A stretch of DNA of 11,036 nt from Paracoccaceae bacterium (GCA_023260935.1 JALQTL010000215.1:1-11036); one strand, 5' to 3'; positions 1 through 6,338 are shown, counted from the stretch's first letter. Made by a program: numbers and translations. Notes: a model not told the origin generated them from the sequence alone.

Positions 1-114
1 GCAAAGCTAGCTGACCCATTACCCCCCGAAGCCATCAACGCAATACTTGGCAGCTATTCCGCTGTTGAGGCGTCACGTAGCGAGCCATCTTTGCTTGATT
101 GGATCGACGACTAG
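1..114 (+). CDS. C-terminal end of an unrecognised protein (5' truncated by window edge)
   Basis: An open frame runs from the first base to a TAG stop at 112-114 and gives 37 residues ending in SLLDWIDD. It is too short for the family to be recognised, so no function is proposed. What can be seen is composition. The first 120 bases contain 64 G or C, well below the flanking genes, and the frame uses CTA, TTA and ATA, codons that are nearly absent from the rest of the window. It reads towards the 3' end of the tRNA-Gln gene, with about 90 bases between its stop and the tRNA. That is the usual position of the last gene of an element integrated at a tRNA. The reading frame is unbroken, but a chance open frame of this length cannot be excluded because the start is outside the window. 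Confidence 0.5.
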   Translation, partial: AKLADPLPPEAINAILGSYSAVEASRSEPSLLDWIDD

Positions 115-207
115 GAACACCCGTTGGGGCATCCCTTGGGGCAGTTCATGCCACCACATCAACGCTAAGCTATTGGGAAGGTTGACACCACGAACAGGGT
201 GAGTGGT
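115..207. other. Spacer between the partial gene and the tRNA-Gln 3' end, with an 8-bp direct repeat
   Basis: This stretch is noncoding. TTGGGGCA occurs at 124-131 and again at 136-143, a direct repeat with a 12-base period. No good hairpin followed by a T-run is visible on the minus strand, so the tRNA terminator is not identified. The direct repeats might be arm-type recombinase sites if an element is integrated here, but that is speculation. Confidence 0.35.
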
Positions 208-282
<75 letters not shown>

Positions 283-294
283 ACCGTGCGGCGG

Positions 295-323
295 TGTTTA
301 GCGAAGGCCGTTTGGGGGTGCAA
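295..323 (-). promoter_or_regulatory. sigma70-type promoter of tRNA-Gln
   Basis: On the minus strand a -35 box TTGCAC (plus 318-323) is separated by exactly 17 bases from a -10 box TAAACA (plus 295-300). The -10 ends 12 bases before the mature tRNA 5' end, giving a very short leader, as expected for a monocistronic tRNA gene. Both boxes match 4 of 6 consensus bases. Confidence 0.6.
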
Positions 324-384
324 GGGGGCGCAGGAAAAAATCTGCAACCATGGACGCTCTTCTTCGGGCAAGGTATGGGGCGGC

Positions 385-1569
385 ATGGAAAAGCTGGATG
401 CAATCATTCTGGGCGCAGGGGCTGCCGGCCTGTTCTGCGCGATCGAGGCGGCGCGGCGTGGGCGCCGGGTGCTGGTCATTGACCATGCCAAGGCACCGGG
501 GGAAAAGATCCGAATCTCGGGTGGGGGGCGGTGCAACTTCACCAATCTTGGCATTGCACCTGACCGCTTTCTTTCGCGCAACCCGCGCTTCGCGCTTTCG
601 GCTCTCAAGCGCTATACCCAGTGGGATTTCATCGCCCGGATGGATCACTGGGGGATCGCTTGGAACGAAAAGACGCTGGGCCAGCTTTTCTGTGACGGTC
701 CCGCCACGCAGGTTGTGGATGCACTGTTGCGCGATCTGGCGGCGGCGGGGGGCGAGTTGTGGCTGAAGACAGGCGTGGCCGAGGTTCGGGCGTCAGCCGC
801 AGCCGGCGGGTTCGAGGTGCAGACCGACCGGGGCCTTTTGCGCGCAAGCCGCGTGGTGGTGGCCACGGGGGGCAAGTCCATTCCGAAAATGGGGGCGTCA
901 GGCTTTGGCTATCGCATCGCCGAAAGCTTCGGGCTGCCGGTGGTGGAAACCCGGCCGGGGCTGGTGCCGCTGACCTTTGCCGAACAGGAACTTGGCTGGA
1001 TGACCCCGCTTGCCGGGCTTGCCGTCGATGCCGTGGTGCGCTGCGGGCGCGCGGCGTTTGACGAGGCGCTGCTGTTCACCCATCGCGGGCTTTCGGGCCC
1101 GTCCATCCTTCAGATTTCGAGCTATTGGCGCGAGGGACAGGCGATCAGCCTTGATCTTTCGCGCGGGCGCGATCTGGGGGCCTTTCTGCGGCAGGGCCGG
1201 GCCGAGGCACCCAAGGCTGCCCTGCGCACGGTGCTGGGCGGGCTGGTGCCCGAACGGCTGGCGCGCCACGTCGAAGGGCTTATTGCGCCTTTGGGGCCGA
1301 TGGGGGCGCTATCGAACGCGGTGCTGGAACGCACGGCGGGCCTGTTGCGCGACTGGCAGCTGACACCGGTGGGTTCGGAAGGCTATCGCACGGCCGAGGT
1401 CACGCTGGGCGGCGTCGATACCGATGCGCTGGACGCCCGCACCATGGAAGCGAAGGCCGTGCCGGGACTTCATTTCATTGGCGAGGTCGTGGATGTGACG
1501 GGCTGGCTGGGCGGCTACAACTTTCAATGGGCCTGGTCTTCGGGCTGGGCGGCCGGGCAGGCAATCTGA
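385..1569 (+). CDS. yhiN: YhiN / BaiN-RdsA family FAD-dependent oxidoreductase
   Basis: This predicts a 394-residue soluble flavoprotein of the HI0933/YhiN family (BaiN/RdsA family in current naming). Its physiological substrate is generally unknown. The N-terminal Rossmann dinucleotide motif GAGAAG is at residues 10-15. It is followed by the family hallmark GGGRCNFTN (46-54), a central THRGLSGP segment (about 230-240), and the strongly conserved C-terminal block GEVVDVTGWLGGYNFQWAW (366-384), which closes the FAD site. Similarity to E. coli YhiN, recalled from memory, runs the full length. The start at 385 is chosen because family members begin right at this short leader before the first beta strand. 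The frame stays open further upstream, but that would run through the tRNA-Gln gene and its promoter. Only a weak purine-rich stretch precedes the ATG. The gene is monocistronic, with divergent tRNA-Gln on its left and convergent kpsE on its right. Confidence 0.93.
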   Translation: MEKLDAIILGAGAAGLFCAIEAARRGRRVLVIDHAKAPGEKIRISGGGRCNFTNLGIAPDRFLSRNPRFALSALKRYTQWDFIARMDHWGIAWNEKTLGQLFCDGPATQVVDALLRDLAAAGGELWLKTGVAEVRASAAAGGFEVQTDRGLLRASRVVVATGGKSIPKMGASGFGYRIAESFGLPVVETRPGLVPLTFAEQELGWMTPLAGLAVDAVVRCGRAAFDEALLFTHRGLSGPSILQISSYWREGQAISLDLSRGRDLGAFLRQGRAEAPKAALRTVLGGLVPERLARHVEGLIAPLGPMGALSNAVLERTAGLLRDWQLTPVGSEGYRTAEVTLGGVDTDALDARTMEAKAVPGLHFIGEVVDVTGWLGGYNFQWAWSSGWAAGQAI

Positions 1570-1574
1570 GGATC

Positions 1575-1598
1575 GGGCACCCAGCCGTCAGGGCGCCC
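1575..1598. terminator. Hairpin between convergent yhiN and kpsE, probable bidirectional terminator
   Basis: The arms GGGCACCC (1575-1582) and GGGCGCCC (1591-1598) enclose an 8-base loop. Read leftward, as kpsE mRNA, all 8 pairs form, one as a G-U wobble. Read rightward the same position is an A-C mismatch. The hairpin therefore suits the kpsE transcript best, 37 bases after its stop, but it also lies 5 bases after the yhiN stop. Neither side has a T-run, so terminator strength is uncertain. Confidence 0.45.
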
Positions 1599-1634
1599 AA
1601 CCGACCCGGCACCCAGACGCCCGGCCCTGTCAGA

Positions 1635-3395
1635 TCACGCCGAAACCTGTTCGCGCAGGATCGCCGCCGTCATCGAGATCATCAGGTAGATGCCCGCAAA
1701 GATCAAAAGCGCCACCATGGTGTTTTCAAAGGCGCGTGGATAGGTCGCCTCGTCCGGGGCGACGGGAGAGACGGAAAGCGACAGGTAGCGCACCTGACGG
1801 TTCGCCTCGGTCCGGGCGGTTTCCATCGATTGCAGCGATTGAGCCAGCAGCAACTGGCGGGTCTGCACATCGGCCTGCGCGACCAGCAGTTCGGACTGCA
1901 CCTGCGCCAGTGACCGGCCGCCATCTTGCCCTTCGGTCAGGCGAGAGCGTAGCTGCGCGATCTCGGCCTCCAGCGTCTGGATGCGGCGCTTCAGCGGTTC
2001 CATCCGGGCCGGGTTCGGGCGCGAGTTCGATTCCATCTGCGCCAGACCCAGCCTGTCCTGGCTCAGCTGCGTTTCCAACTGGCCGATCTGGGCGGTGATC
2101 AGGCTGACCTCGACCTCCGAGGACAGAACCTTGAACTGCTCCTGCAATTCGACCACACGGCGCTGCGCCGCAAGCATCGCGGCCTCGGCCTGTTCATAGC
2201 TTTCGCGGGCGCCGCGCATCTGATCTTCGCGCAGCCGCTGGGTCAGGTGATCCACCTGTTCTTCGGCATAGCCGATGAGCGCGTTCGAAAAGCGGGCCGA
2301 TACCTGCGGATCGGGGGCGATCACCTCCATCTTGATGATGCCCTCGGTCGGGTCATAGGAAATGTGGACGTTGCGCTTGTAAAGCTTGTAGGCCGCTTCG
2401 ATCGTGGCGTCGGCCGGCAGGCGCTGGATCGGGTCTATCGTGGGGTCCGAGAAATGGCTGCGGAAGTTCAGGTCTTCGTCCAGCCGCAACATGGCGTCGC
2501 GCGATTGCAGATAGCCTTGCACCGCGATCGAATCCTGCGAGGTGGCGAATTGTGTGCCAGACAACAGCCCGCCAAGCCCCCCCGTGGGGCTGGCCGGGGC
2601 TGCCTGCTGGATGACGAATTCGGTCTTTGTCGCGTAAAGCGGCGTGGCGATCATGTAGTAATACCAGCCCGCAATCAGCGTGGGCAGCAGCACGAAGAAC
2701 ATCAGCCGCGCCGCCAGCAGCGCCGACCGCCGCTTCCGGCGGCGCGCGATATCGCGCTGGATCTTCTGGATGTCGGACAGGGGGCCGGGGTCGGGCCGGG
2801 TGTCGGTCGAGGGCACCTTGATCGGCTTGATGGTCTGGGGCAGTTGGGTGCCCGAGCCTGCGGCCCCCGTCACCGTCAGATCGCGCGAAGGCGGGGGCAG
2901 GGCGGGCTCTTCCGCCGTTACCAGTTCCATGATCGTCGATTTCTGGAAGGGATCGATTCCCTTGGCGCGCAAAAGGCGCACGGCATCGAAATCCGATGTG
3001 GCGGGCAGGCCGTGCTTTTGGGCCATGCGGCGGGCCATGCGCAGTTGCCGGCCGGTCAGCCCCTCACGCCGGATCTGGTCCAACTCTCCCGGCGCGGCGT
3101 CTGCGGCAGTATTGGCCGCAGCATTTGGCGCGGGGCGGCTGCCGCTGGGCAGGGGGCCGCCGGCGGTGGGAAAGGGCGCATCGCCAAAGCCGTCCTCTAC
3201 CGGTTCGAACACCTGCTCCGCCGCCGTAGCGACCCTTGCGCCGGGGGCAGGGGCAGAAGCGCCCTTCGCGGGGCGGGCCTGACCAATGGTCGCGGCCATC
3301 CGGGCCGCCAGCGTGGCGCTTGGCGCATTGGCGGGGGCGGCGGCCGGCGTCGGCCGGCGCAGGTTATAGCGCCTGACCTTGAGTTTCATAGTCAT
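1635..3395 (-). CDS. kpsE: KpsE-type capsule polysaccharide export inner-membrane protein
   Basis: This 586-residue protein belongs to the KpsE/BexC/CtrB polysaccharide co-polymerase family, which links the inner-membrane ABC exporter of a capsular polysaccharide to the outer-membrane channel. Residues 1-225 form a long cytosolic region. It is Ala/Pro-rich, with a helical charged segment at about 113-160 (around RQLRMARRMAQKHG and FDAVRLLRAKGIDPF) and a basic cluster RRRKRR at 218-223. TM1 lies at about 227-249. The periplasmic domain is about 250-556, with coiled coil from about 376 to 530, and TM2 is about 557-580 with a short cytosolic tail. Enterobacterial KpsE is near 380 residues and lacks the extension. 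The ATG at 3395 overlaps the kpsT end by 32 bases and has GGAAGAGG about 12 bases upstream. A second ATG at 3389 is possible. The open frame extends a further 28 codons upstream, but those lie inside kpsT. Translation is probably coupled to kpsT. Confidence 0.9.
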   Translation of the reverse strand: MTMKLKVRRYNLRRPTPAAAPANAPSATLAARMAATIGQARPAKGASAPAPGARVATAAEQVFEPVEDGFGDAPFPTAGGPLPSGSRPAPNAAANTAADAAPGELDQIRREGLTGRQLRMARRMAQKHGLPATSDFDAVRLLRAKGIDPFQKSTIMELVTAEEPALPPPSRDLTVTGAAGSGTQLPQTIKPIKVPSTDTRPDPGPLSDIQKIQRDIARRRKRRSALLAARLMFFVLLPTLIAGWYYYMIATPLYATKTEFVIQQAAPASPTGGLGGLLSGTQFATSQDSIAVQGYLQSRDAMLRLDEDLNFRSHFSDPTIDPIQRLPADATIEAAYKLYKRNVHISYDPTEGIIKMEVIAPDPQVSARFSNALIGYAEEQVDHLTQRLREDQMRGARESYEQAEAAMLAAQRRVVELQEQFKVLSSEVEVSLITAQIGQLETQLSQDRLGLAQMESNSRPNPARMEPLKRRIQTLEAEIAQLRSRLTEGQDGGRSLAQVQSELLVAQADVQTRQLLLAQSLQSMETARTEANRQVRYLSLSVSPVAPDEATYPRAFENTMVALLIFAGIYLMISMTAAILREQVSA

Positions 3396-4032
3396 ACAGC
3401 CGTTTCGCCTCTTCCAGGGTGTCGAACATGTGCAACTGGCCATTGCGCAGCACGCCGGCCTGTTTGCAGAACTTTTCAAGCGTCTGTGCCTGATGGCTGA
3501 CGATCACCACCGTGGCGCCGCGCAGACGTTCACGCAGAATCCCGCCCGCCTTGCGGTTGAATTCCACATCCGTGGTCGAAGGCATGCCTTCGTCGATCAG
3601 GTAGATGTCGAATTCCAGCGCCAGCATCAGCGCAAAGGAAAACCGCGCCCGCATGCCTTGGCTATAGGTGCCCACGGGCATGTCGAAATATTCGTCAATG
3701 GCGCAGAGCCAGCGACAGAAGCTTTCCACATAATCGGGGTCAAGTCCGTAAAGCCGGGCGATATAGCGGGCATTTTCGGTGCCGGTATGCTTTGACACCA
3801 CCCCGCCCATGAAGCCCAGCGGAAACGAGATGCGGCTGGTGCGCAGGATCCGCCCCTCATCCGGTTTTTCAAGGCCCGCCATCATGTTGATAAGGGTCGT
3901 CTTGCCCGTGCCATTGGGGGCCAGAATGCCGACAGAAGTGCCCAGTTCAACGCGGAACGAGGCGCGGTCAAGGATCACCTTGCGCTGCTTGCCCGTCCAG
4001 AAAGATTTCGAGACGGCCTCGAACTCGATCAC
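3364..4032 (-). CDS. kpsT: KpsT-type capsule polysaccharide ABC transporter ATP-binding protein
   Basis: This 222-residue nucleotide-binding subunit powers ABC-dependent export of capsular polysaccharide, normally with the permease KpsM. The P-loop is APNGTGKT at residues 38-45, with Ala where Gly is usual. The signature is YSQGM (123-127) in place of LSGGQ, Walker B is IYLIDE (143-148), and the H-loop is VSH with His180. The segments ISFPLGFMGG, TGTENARYIARLYG and EYFDMPVGTYSQGMR align closely with KpsT of E. coli, which has a similar length. The start is taken as GTG at 4032. It follows AAAGGGGG with 5-base spacing and yields the usual N-terminus (M)IEFEAVSKSF. An ATG at 4092 would add 20 residues but lacks a convincing ribosome binding site. 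kpsE overlaps the 3' end. No kpsM lies beside it, because the upstream gene is nhaA. Confidence 0.92.
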   Translation of the reverse strand: MIEFEAVSKSFWTGKQRKVILDRASFRVELGTSVGILAPNGTGKTTLINMMAGLEKPDEGRILRTSRISFPLGFMGGVVSKHTGTENARYIARLYGLDPDYVESFCRWLCAIDEYFDMPVGTYSQGMRARFSFALMLALEFDIYLIDEGMPSTTDVEFNRKAGGILRERLRGATVVIVSHQAQTLEKFCKQAGVLRNGQLHMFDTLEEAKRLYDYETQGQAL

Positions 4033-4037
4033 CACTG

Positions 4038-4045
4038 CCCCCTTT
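4038..4045 (-). promoter_or_regulatory. Ribosome binding site deciding the kpsT GTG start
   Basis: The minus strand reads AAAGGGGG here, 5 bases before the GTG at 4032. An adjacent GTG at 4035 would have only 2-base spacing, and the ATG at 4092 has no comparable site. This favours the GTG at 4032. Confidence 0.5.
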
Positions 4046-4192
4046 GCCGCGCCGCCGGTCTGCCCGAAGGTCGCCGCCCTGTCTTGCCCCATCTTCGCCC
4101 ATAAGGCTTAACGAGTTTTCCTGCCTTGCCGGCCCTTGCCGTGCCAACCCGTATCGTTCCGGGTTCGTGGAATATGCCGGCTTTTGGGCGGC

Positions 4193-4222
4193 ATTATGTC
4201 GGAAGCGGCAGCAGTTTGACAA
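4193..4222 (-). promoter_or_regulatory. sigma70-type promoter of the kpsT-kpsE operon, with hairpin leader
   Basis: On the minus strand the -35 box TTGTCA (plus 4217-4222) and -10 box CATAAT (plus 4193-4198) each match 5 of 6 consensus bases and are 18 bases apart. Transcription would begin near 4186, leaving a leader of about 150 bases before the kpsT GTG. The leader contains a 6-bp hairpin, AACCCG/CGGGTT, with an 8-base loop at plus 4146-4165. No enterobacterial JUMPstart/ops sequence is seen. The promoter lies just beyond the hairpin after nhaA, so kps expression should not depend only on read-through. Confidence 0.6.
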
Positions 4223-4223
4223 T

Positions 4224-4246
4224 GCGGCCCGTGAGGCACGGCCCGC
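4224..4246 (-). terminator. Hairpin after nhaA, possible terminator
   Basis: The plus-strand arms GCGGCCCGTG (4224-4233) and CACGGCCCGC (4237-4246) pair over 10 positions with one mismatch and a 3-base loop, 10 bases past the nhaA stop. There is no T-run. It could terminate nhaA transcripts before the kps promoter. Confidence 0.4.
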
Positions 4247-4256
4247 AAGGCAGCCT

Positions 4257-5468
4257 TCAACGGGGCAGAATGCGCGCCAGAACATAGGCAAGGGCGCCCG
4301 CCAGCAGCGAAAGCGCCAGACCTGCGCGGGCGGCCTCGGCCATCCCGCCGCCGGGCAGGGCGGTATCGATGGCCAGCACCGGCACGGTAAAGCCGATGCC
4401 CGAGATCAGCGCGACAAGGGCAATGTCGCGCAATCCGGTGCGGGGGGGCAGCGTAAACCGCCCCAGACCATGTGCCAGCACAGCCGCCCCGAACAGGCCC
4501 AGCGGCTTGCCGATCCACAGGGCGGCCAGCACCGTCATCGTGGTGGGCGCCACCGAGAGGAAATCGACGCCGCCCCGCGTCAGCCCGAAAAGGAACAGGA
4601 TCAGCGCCACCGGGCGCACCAGATAATGCGCCAGCCGGTTCAACGGATCATGCAGGAACTCTTCCGCTTCCGCGAAAAGGCCAAAGGCGCGGTCGGCATG
4701 GGGAATGACCGGGATCAGCGGCAGCAGACCCAGCGCGCCCGGCAGGCCCGCCAGCACGATCCCGCCCCATGAGGCAAGGCCCGCCAGCACATAGGGCCAC
4801 AGCGCGAACGCCCGCCGATGCGCGCGCTCACTGCGCCGCGGGTCGGCCAGACGGCCAAAGAAGAACCAGACAAGGCCAAGCGCAAGCGCCGGAACCAGCA
4901 GCCAGAACAGGCGCAGGTCAGTGGCCGGAAAGGCCAGCCCCAGCACCACAAGGCCCAGAATATTCGACCCGATGGTCACAAGCAGCAGGAAATGCAGCGC
5001 GGGATGGGCCGCACCGAAGACCAGCCGCCCGACAAGATAGGCCAGCACCACATCCGACCCGATCGGCACAGGCCAGCCATCGCCGGGCGATGCCTCAAGC
5101 GCGGTTTCCCAGATCGCCGCGCCGATCAGCCAGACCGCGACCGCGCCCAGCGACCCGCCCAGCATCGCGGCAAGGGGCAATGCGGCCTTTTCGCCGCGCA
5201 GCGCGCCGCGTTCCAGGATCAGCGCTTCCCACAATTCCTTGCCGATGAAGAACAGGAACAGCGCCATCAAACCTTCGGACACCGCAGCAAGCGGGGTGAT
5301 CACCAGCGGGTCGGGCGCGATCCATGCCGGCACGGAAAGCTCCAGCAACCGCCATTCGATCATGTCGTAATAGCTGCCCGGGGCAAGGTTGACCCACAGG
5401 GTCGCAACGGCGATCCCGGCCAGCAGGGCAAGGGCAAATCGGCGGACGAAGGGGGAAACGCGATACAT
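4257..5468 (-). CDS. nhaA: NhaA-family Na+/H+ antiporter homologue lacking the TM-V aspartate pair
   Basis: This 403-residue polytopic inner-membrane protein has about 12 hydrophobic segments, the normal length and profile for NhaA. Recognisable family blocks are FFIGKELWEA (73-82, cf. the GLEVKREL region), GWPVPIGSDV (131-140), RPVALILFLFGL (285-296), IGKPLG (319-324) and ISGIGFTVP (355-363). Asp139 corresponds to E. coli Asp133, and Lys321 to Lys300 in the IGKPLG motif. However, the segment that should carry Asp163-Asp164 in the motif IIDDLG reads TIGSNILG (165-172) and has no acidic residue between 156 and 183. In classical NhaA these aspartates bind Na+ and H+, so ordinary antiport is doubtful. 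The ATG at 5468 has no clear Shine-Dalgarno, and no other in-frame start gives a complete first helix. The gene is divergent from the UDG-family gene and precedes the kps operon on the same strand. Confidence 0.88.
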   Translation of the reverse strand: MYRVSPFVRRFALALLAGIAVATLWVNLAPGSYYDMIEWRLLELSVPAWIAPDPLVITPLAAVSEGLMALFLFFIGKELWEALILERGALRGEKAALPLAAMLGGSLGAVAVWLIGAAIWETALEASPGDGWPVPIGSDVVLAYLVGRLVFGAAHPALHFLLLVTIGSNILGLVVLGLAFPATDLRLFWLLVPALALGLVWFFFGRLADPRRSERAHRRAFALWPYVLAGLASWGGIVLAGLPGALGLLPLIPVIPHADRAFGLFAEAEEFLHDPLNRLAHYLVRPVALILFLFGLTRGGVDFLSVAPTTMTVLAALWIGKPLGLFGAAVLAHGLGRFTLPPRTGLRDIALVALISGIGFTVPVLAIDTALPGGGMAEAARAGLALSLLAGALAYVLARILPR

Positions 5469-5720
5469 CTGGCGGCGGCGCTGGTGTGTCTGAGGGCCGG
5501 GCGGGGAAGGGGCGGCCGGGGTTGAGGGCAGGATCAGAACGGGTGGGGCAACAGGGGCAGGGGCAACACGGGCAGCAGAAGGGGCAGGGCAACACGGGCC
5601 GCCCTTGCGCCCCTGTCCTCTATCAGGCGATGCTTGGGGCCTTCAATGCCGGGGCGCCAAGATGGGCAATCTGTTGCCGGCCCGCACTTCGGCGGGGCGT
5701 GATGACGGGAAAGGAAGGCC
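5469..5720. other. Divergent intergenic region with G-rich repeats (quadruplex-like motif)
   Basis: No gene is seen in these 252 bases. On the plus strand, runs of three or four G fall at 5541-5543, 5545-5548, 5554-5557, 5560-5563, 5570-5572, 5581-5584, 5587-5589 and 5596-5598, separated by short CA/CAACA spacers. The first four runs, with loops of 1, 5 and 2 bases, meet the usual G-quadruplex pattern. The unit GGGCAACACGGGC occurs at 5561-5573 and again at 5587-5599. In the nhaA orientation this would form a C-rich 5' leader. Confidence 0.5.
5618..5645 (-). promoter_or_regulatory. Weak candidate promoter for nhaA
   Basis: The minus strand has TTGAAG (plus 5640-5645), then 16 bases, then GATAGA (plus 5618-5623), a poor match to consensus in the -10. 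It lies about 150 bases before the nhaA start and upstream of the G-rich tract. No better candidate is seen, and I could not identify a convincing promoter for the plus-strand neighbour. Confidence 0.25.
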
Positions 5721-6338
5721 ATGACCGAAACGGGCGCCGATGCGCTGGTCCGTGATCTTGGTGCCTGCCGGCTGTGCGCGCCGCGTTTTGCCGCTACCGC
5801 CACCGCCCATTCCCCGCGCCCCGTCGTCTGGTTCCAGCCCGGGGCGCGGCTTCTGATCGCGGGGCAGGCGCCGGGGGCGCGGGTCCATGCCTCGGGCAAG
5901 CCCTTCACCGACCCGTCGGGTGACCGGCTGCGGGGCTGGCTGGGTCTGGACGAGGCTTCCTTCTATGACCGCGGCCGCGTGGCCATCGTGCCGATGGCAT
6001 TTTGCTTTCCCGGCTATGATGCGCGCGGATCAGACCTGCCGCCGCCGCCCTTGTGCGCGGCCACATGGCGGGGCCGGGTGATGGCCGCGCTGCCCGAAGT
6101 GGTGCTGGTGCTGGCCGTGGGCGGGGCGGCGATCCGCTGGCATCTGGGGCAGGGCGATGTGACCCGCACAGTCGCGGGTTGGCGCGACTGGCTGGCGGAA
6201 ACGGGTGTCTTTCCCTTGCCTCATCCGTCATGGCGCAATACCGGGTGGCTGAAGAAAAACCCGTGGTTCGCGGCCGAGCTTCTGCCCGATCTGCAAGCCC
6301 GGGTCCGTTCGGTGATGGAGGCGGATGATGGCGGATGA
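5721..6338 (+). CDS. Uracil-DNA glycosylase superfamily protein, Fe-S (family 4-like) type
   Basis: This 205-residue cytosolic protein belongs to the UDG superfamily, whose members remove uracil or related deaminated bases from DNA as the first step of base-excision repair. An N-terminal CxxC (Cys16, Cys19), Cys95 (FCFPG) and Cys112 (PLCAA) have the order and spacing of the four [4Fe-4S] ligands of family 4 enzymes. Motif 1 is GQAPG (48-52), followed by GKPFTDPSGDRLRGWLG (59-75, cf. GxPFVGxAG). Motif 2 is PHPSWRN (167-173). Family 4 enzymes typically have Glu in motif 1 (GEAPG) where this protein has Gln49, so activity or substrate may differ. AAGGAAGG just before the ATG is a good ribosome binding site. 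The gene overlaps the SseB-domain gene by 11 bases, suggesting translational coupling. It is the first gene of a two-gene plus-strand unit. Confidence 0.85.
   Translation: MTETGADALVRDLGACRLCAPRFAATATAHSPRPVVWFQPGARLLIAGQAPGARVHASGKPFTDPSGDRLRGWLGLDEASFYDRGRVAIVPMAFCFPGYDARGSDLPPPPLCAATWRGRVMAALPEVVLVLAVGGAAIRWHLGQGDVTRTVAGWRDWLAETGVFPLPHPSWRNTGWLKKNPWFAAELLPDLQARVRSVMEADDGG
6317..6321 (+). promoter_or_regulatory. Ribosome binding site of the SseB-domain gene, inside the UDG-family gene
   Basis: GGAGG lies 6 bases before the ATG at 6328 and only 3 bases before the adjacent ATG at 6325. It favours 6328 as the start. Confidence 0.55.

Noticed and set aside
1576..1616. Nine-base direct repeat GGCACCCAG (1576-1584 and 1608-1616) after yhiN
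   Set aside because: Short and GC-rich. Likely chance, and the first copy is better explained as part of the hairpin arm.
2247..3500. 417-codon open frame on the plus strand, antisense to kpsE
   Set aside because: It is rich in Arg/Gly/Gln with no recognisable domain, a typical GC-driven shadow of the kpsE codon pattern.
4033..4092. ATG start for kpsT at 4092 (20 extra residues)
   Set aside because: No good Shine-Dalgarno precedes it. The GTG at 4032 has AAAGGGGG at proper spacing and gives the usual N-terminus. Not fully excluded.
4044..4772. 242-codon plus-strand frame opposite kpsT/nhaA
   Set aside because: Gln/Arg-rich shadow of nhaA with no start signal or motif.
5095..5595. Minus-strand frame beginning with a striking Cys/Pro-rich stretch
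   Set aside because: The Cys-Pro pattern is simply the translation of the C-rich complement of the G-run repeats, and the frame then runs inside nhaA in another frame.
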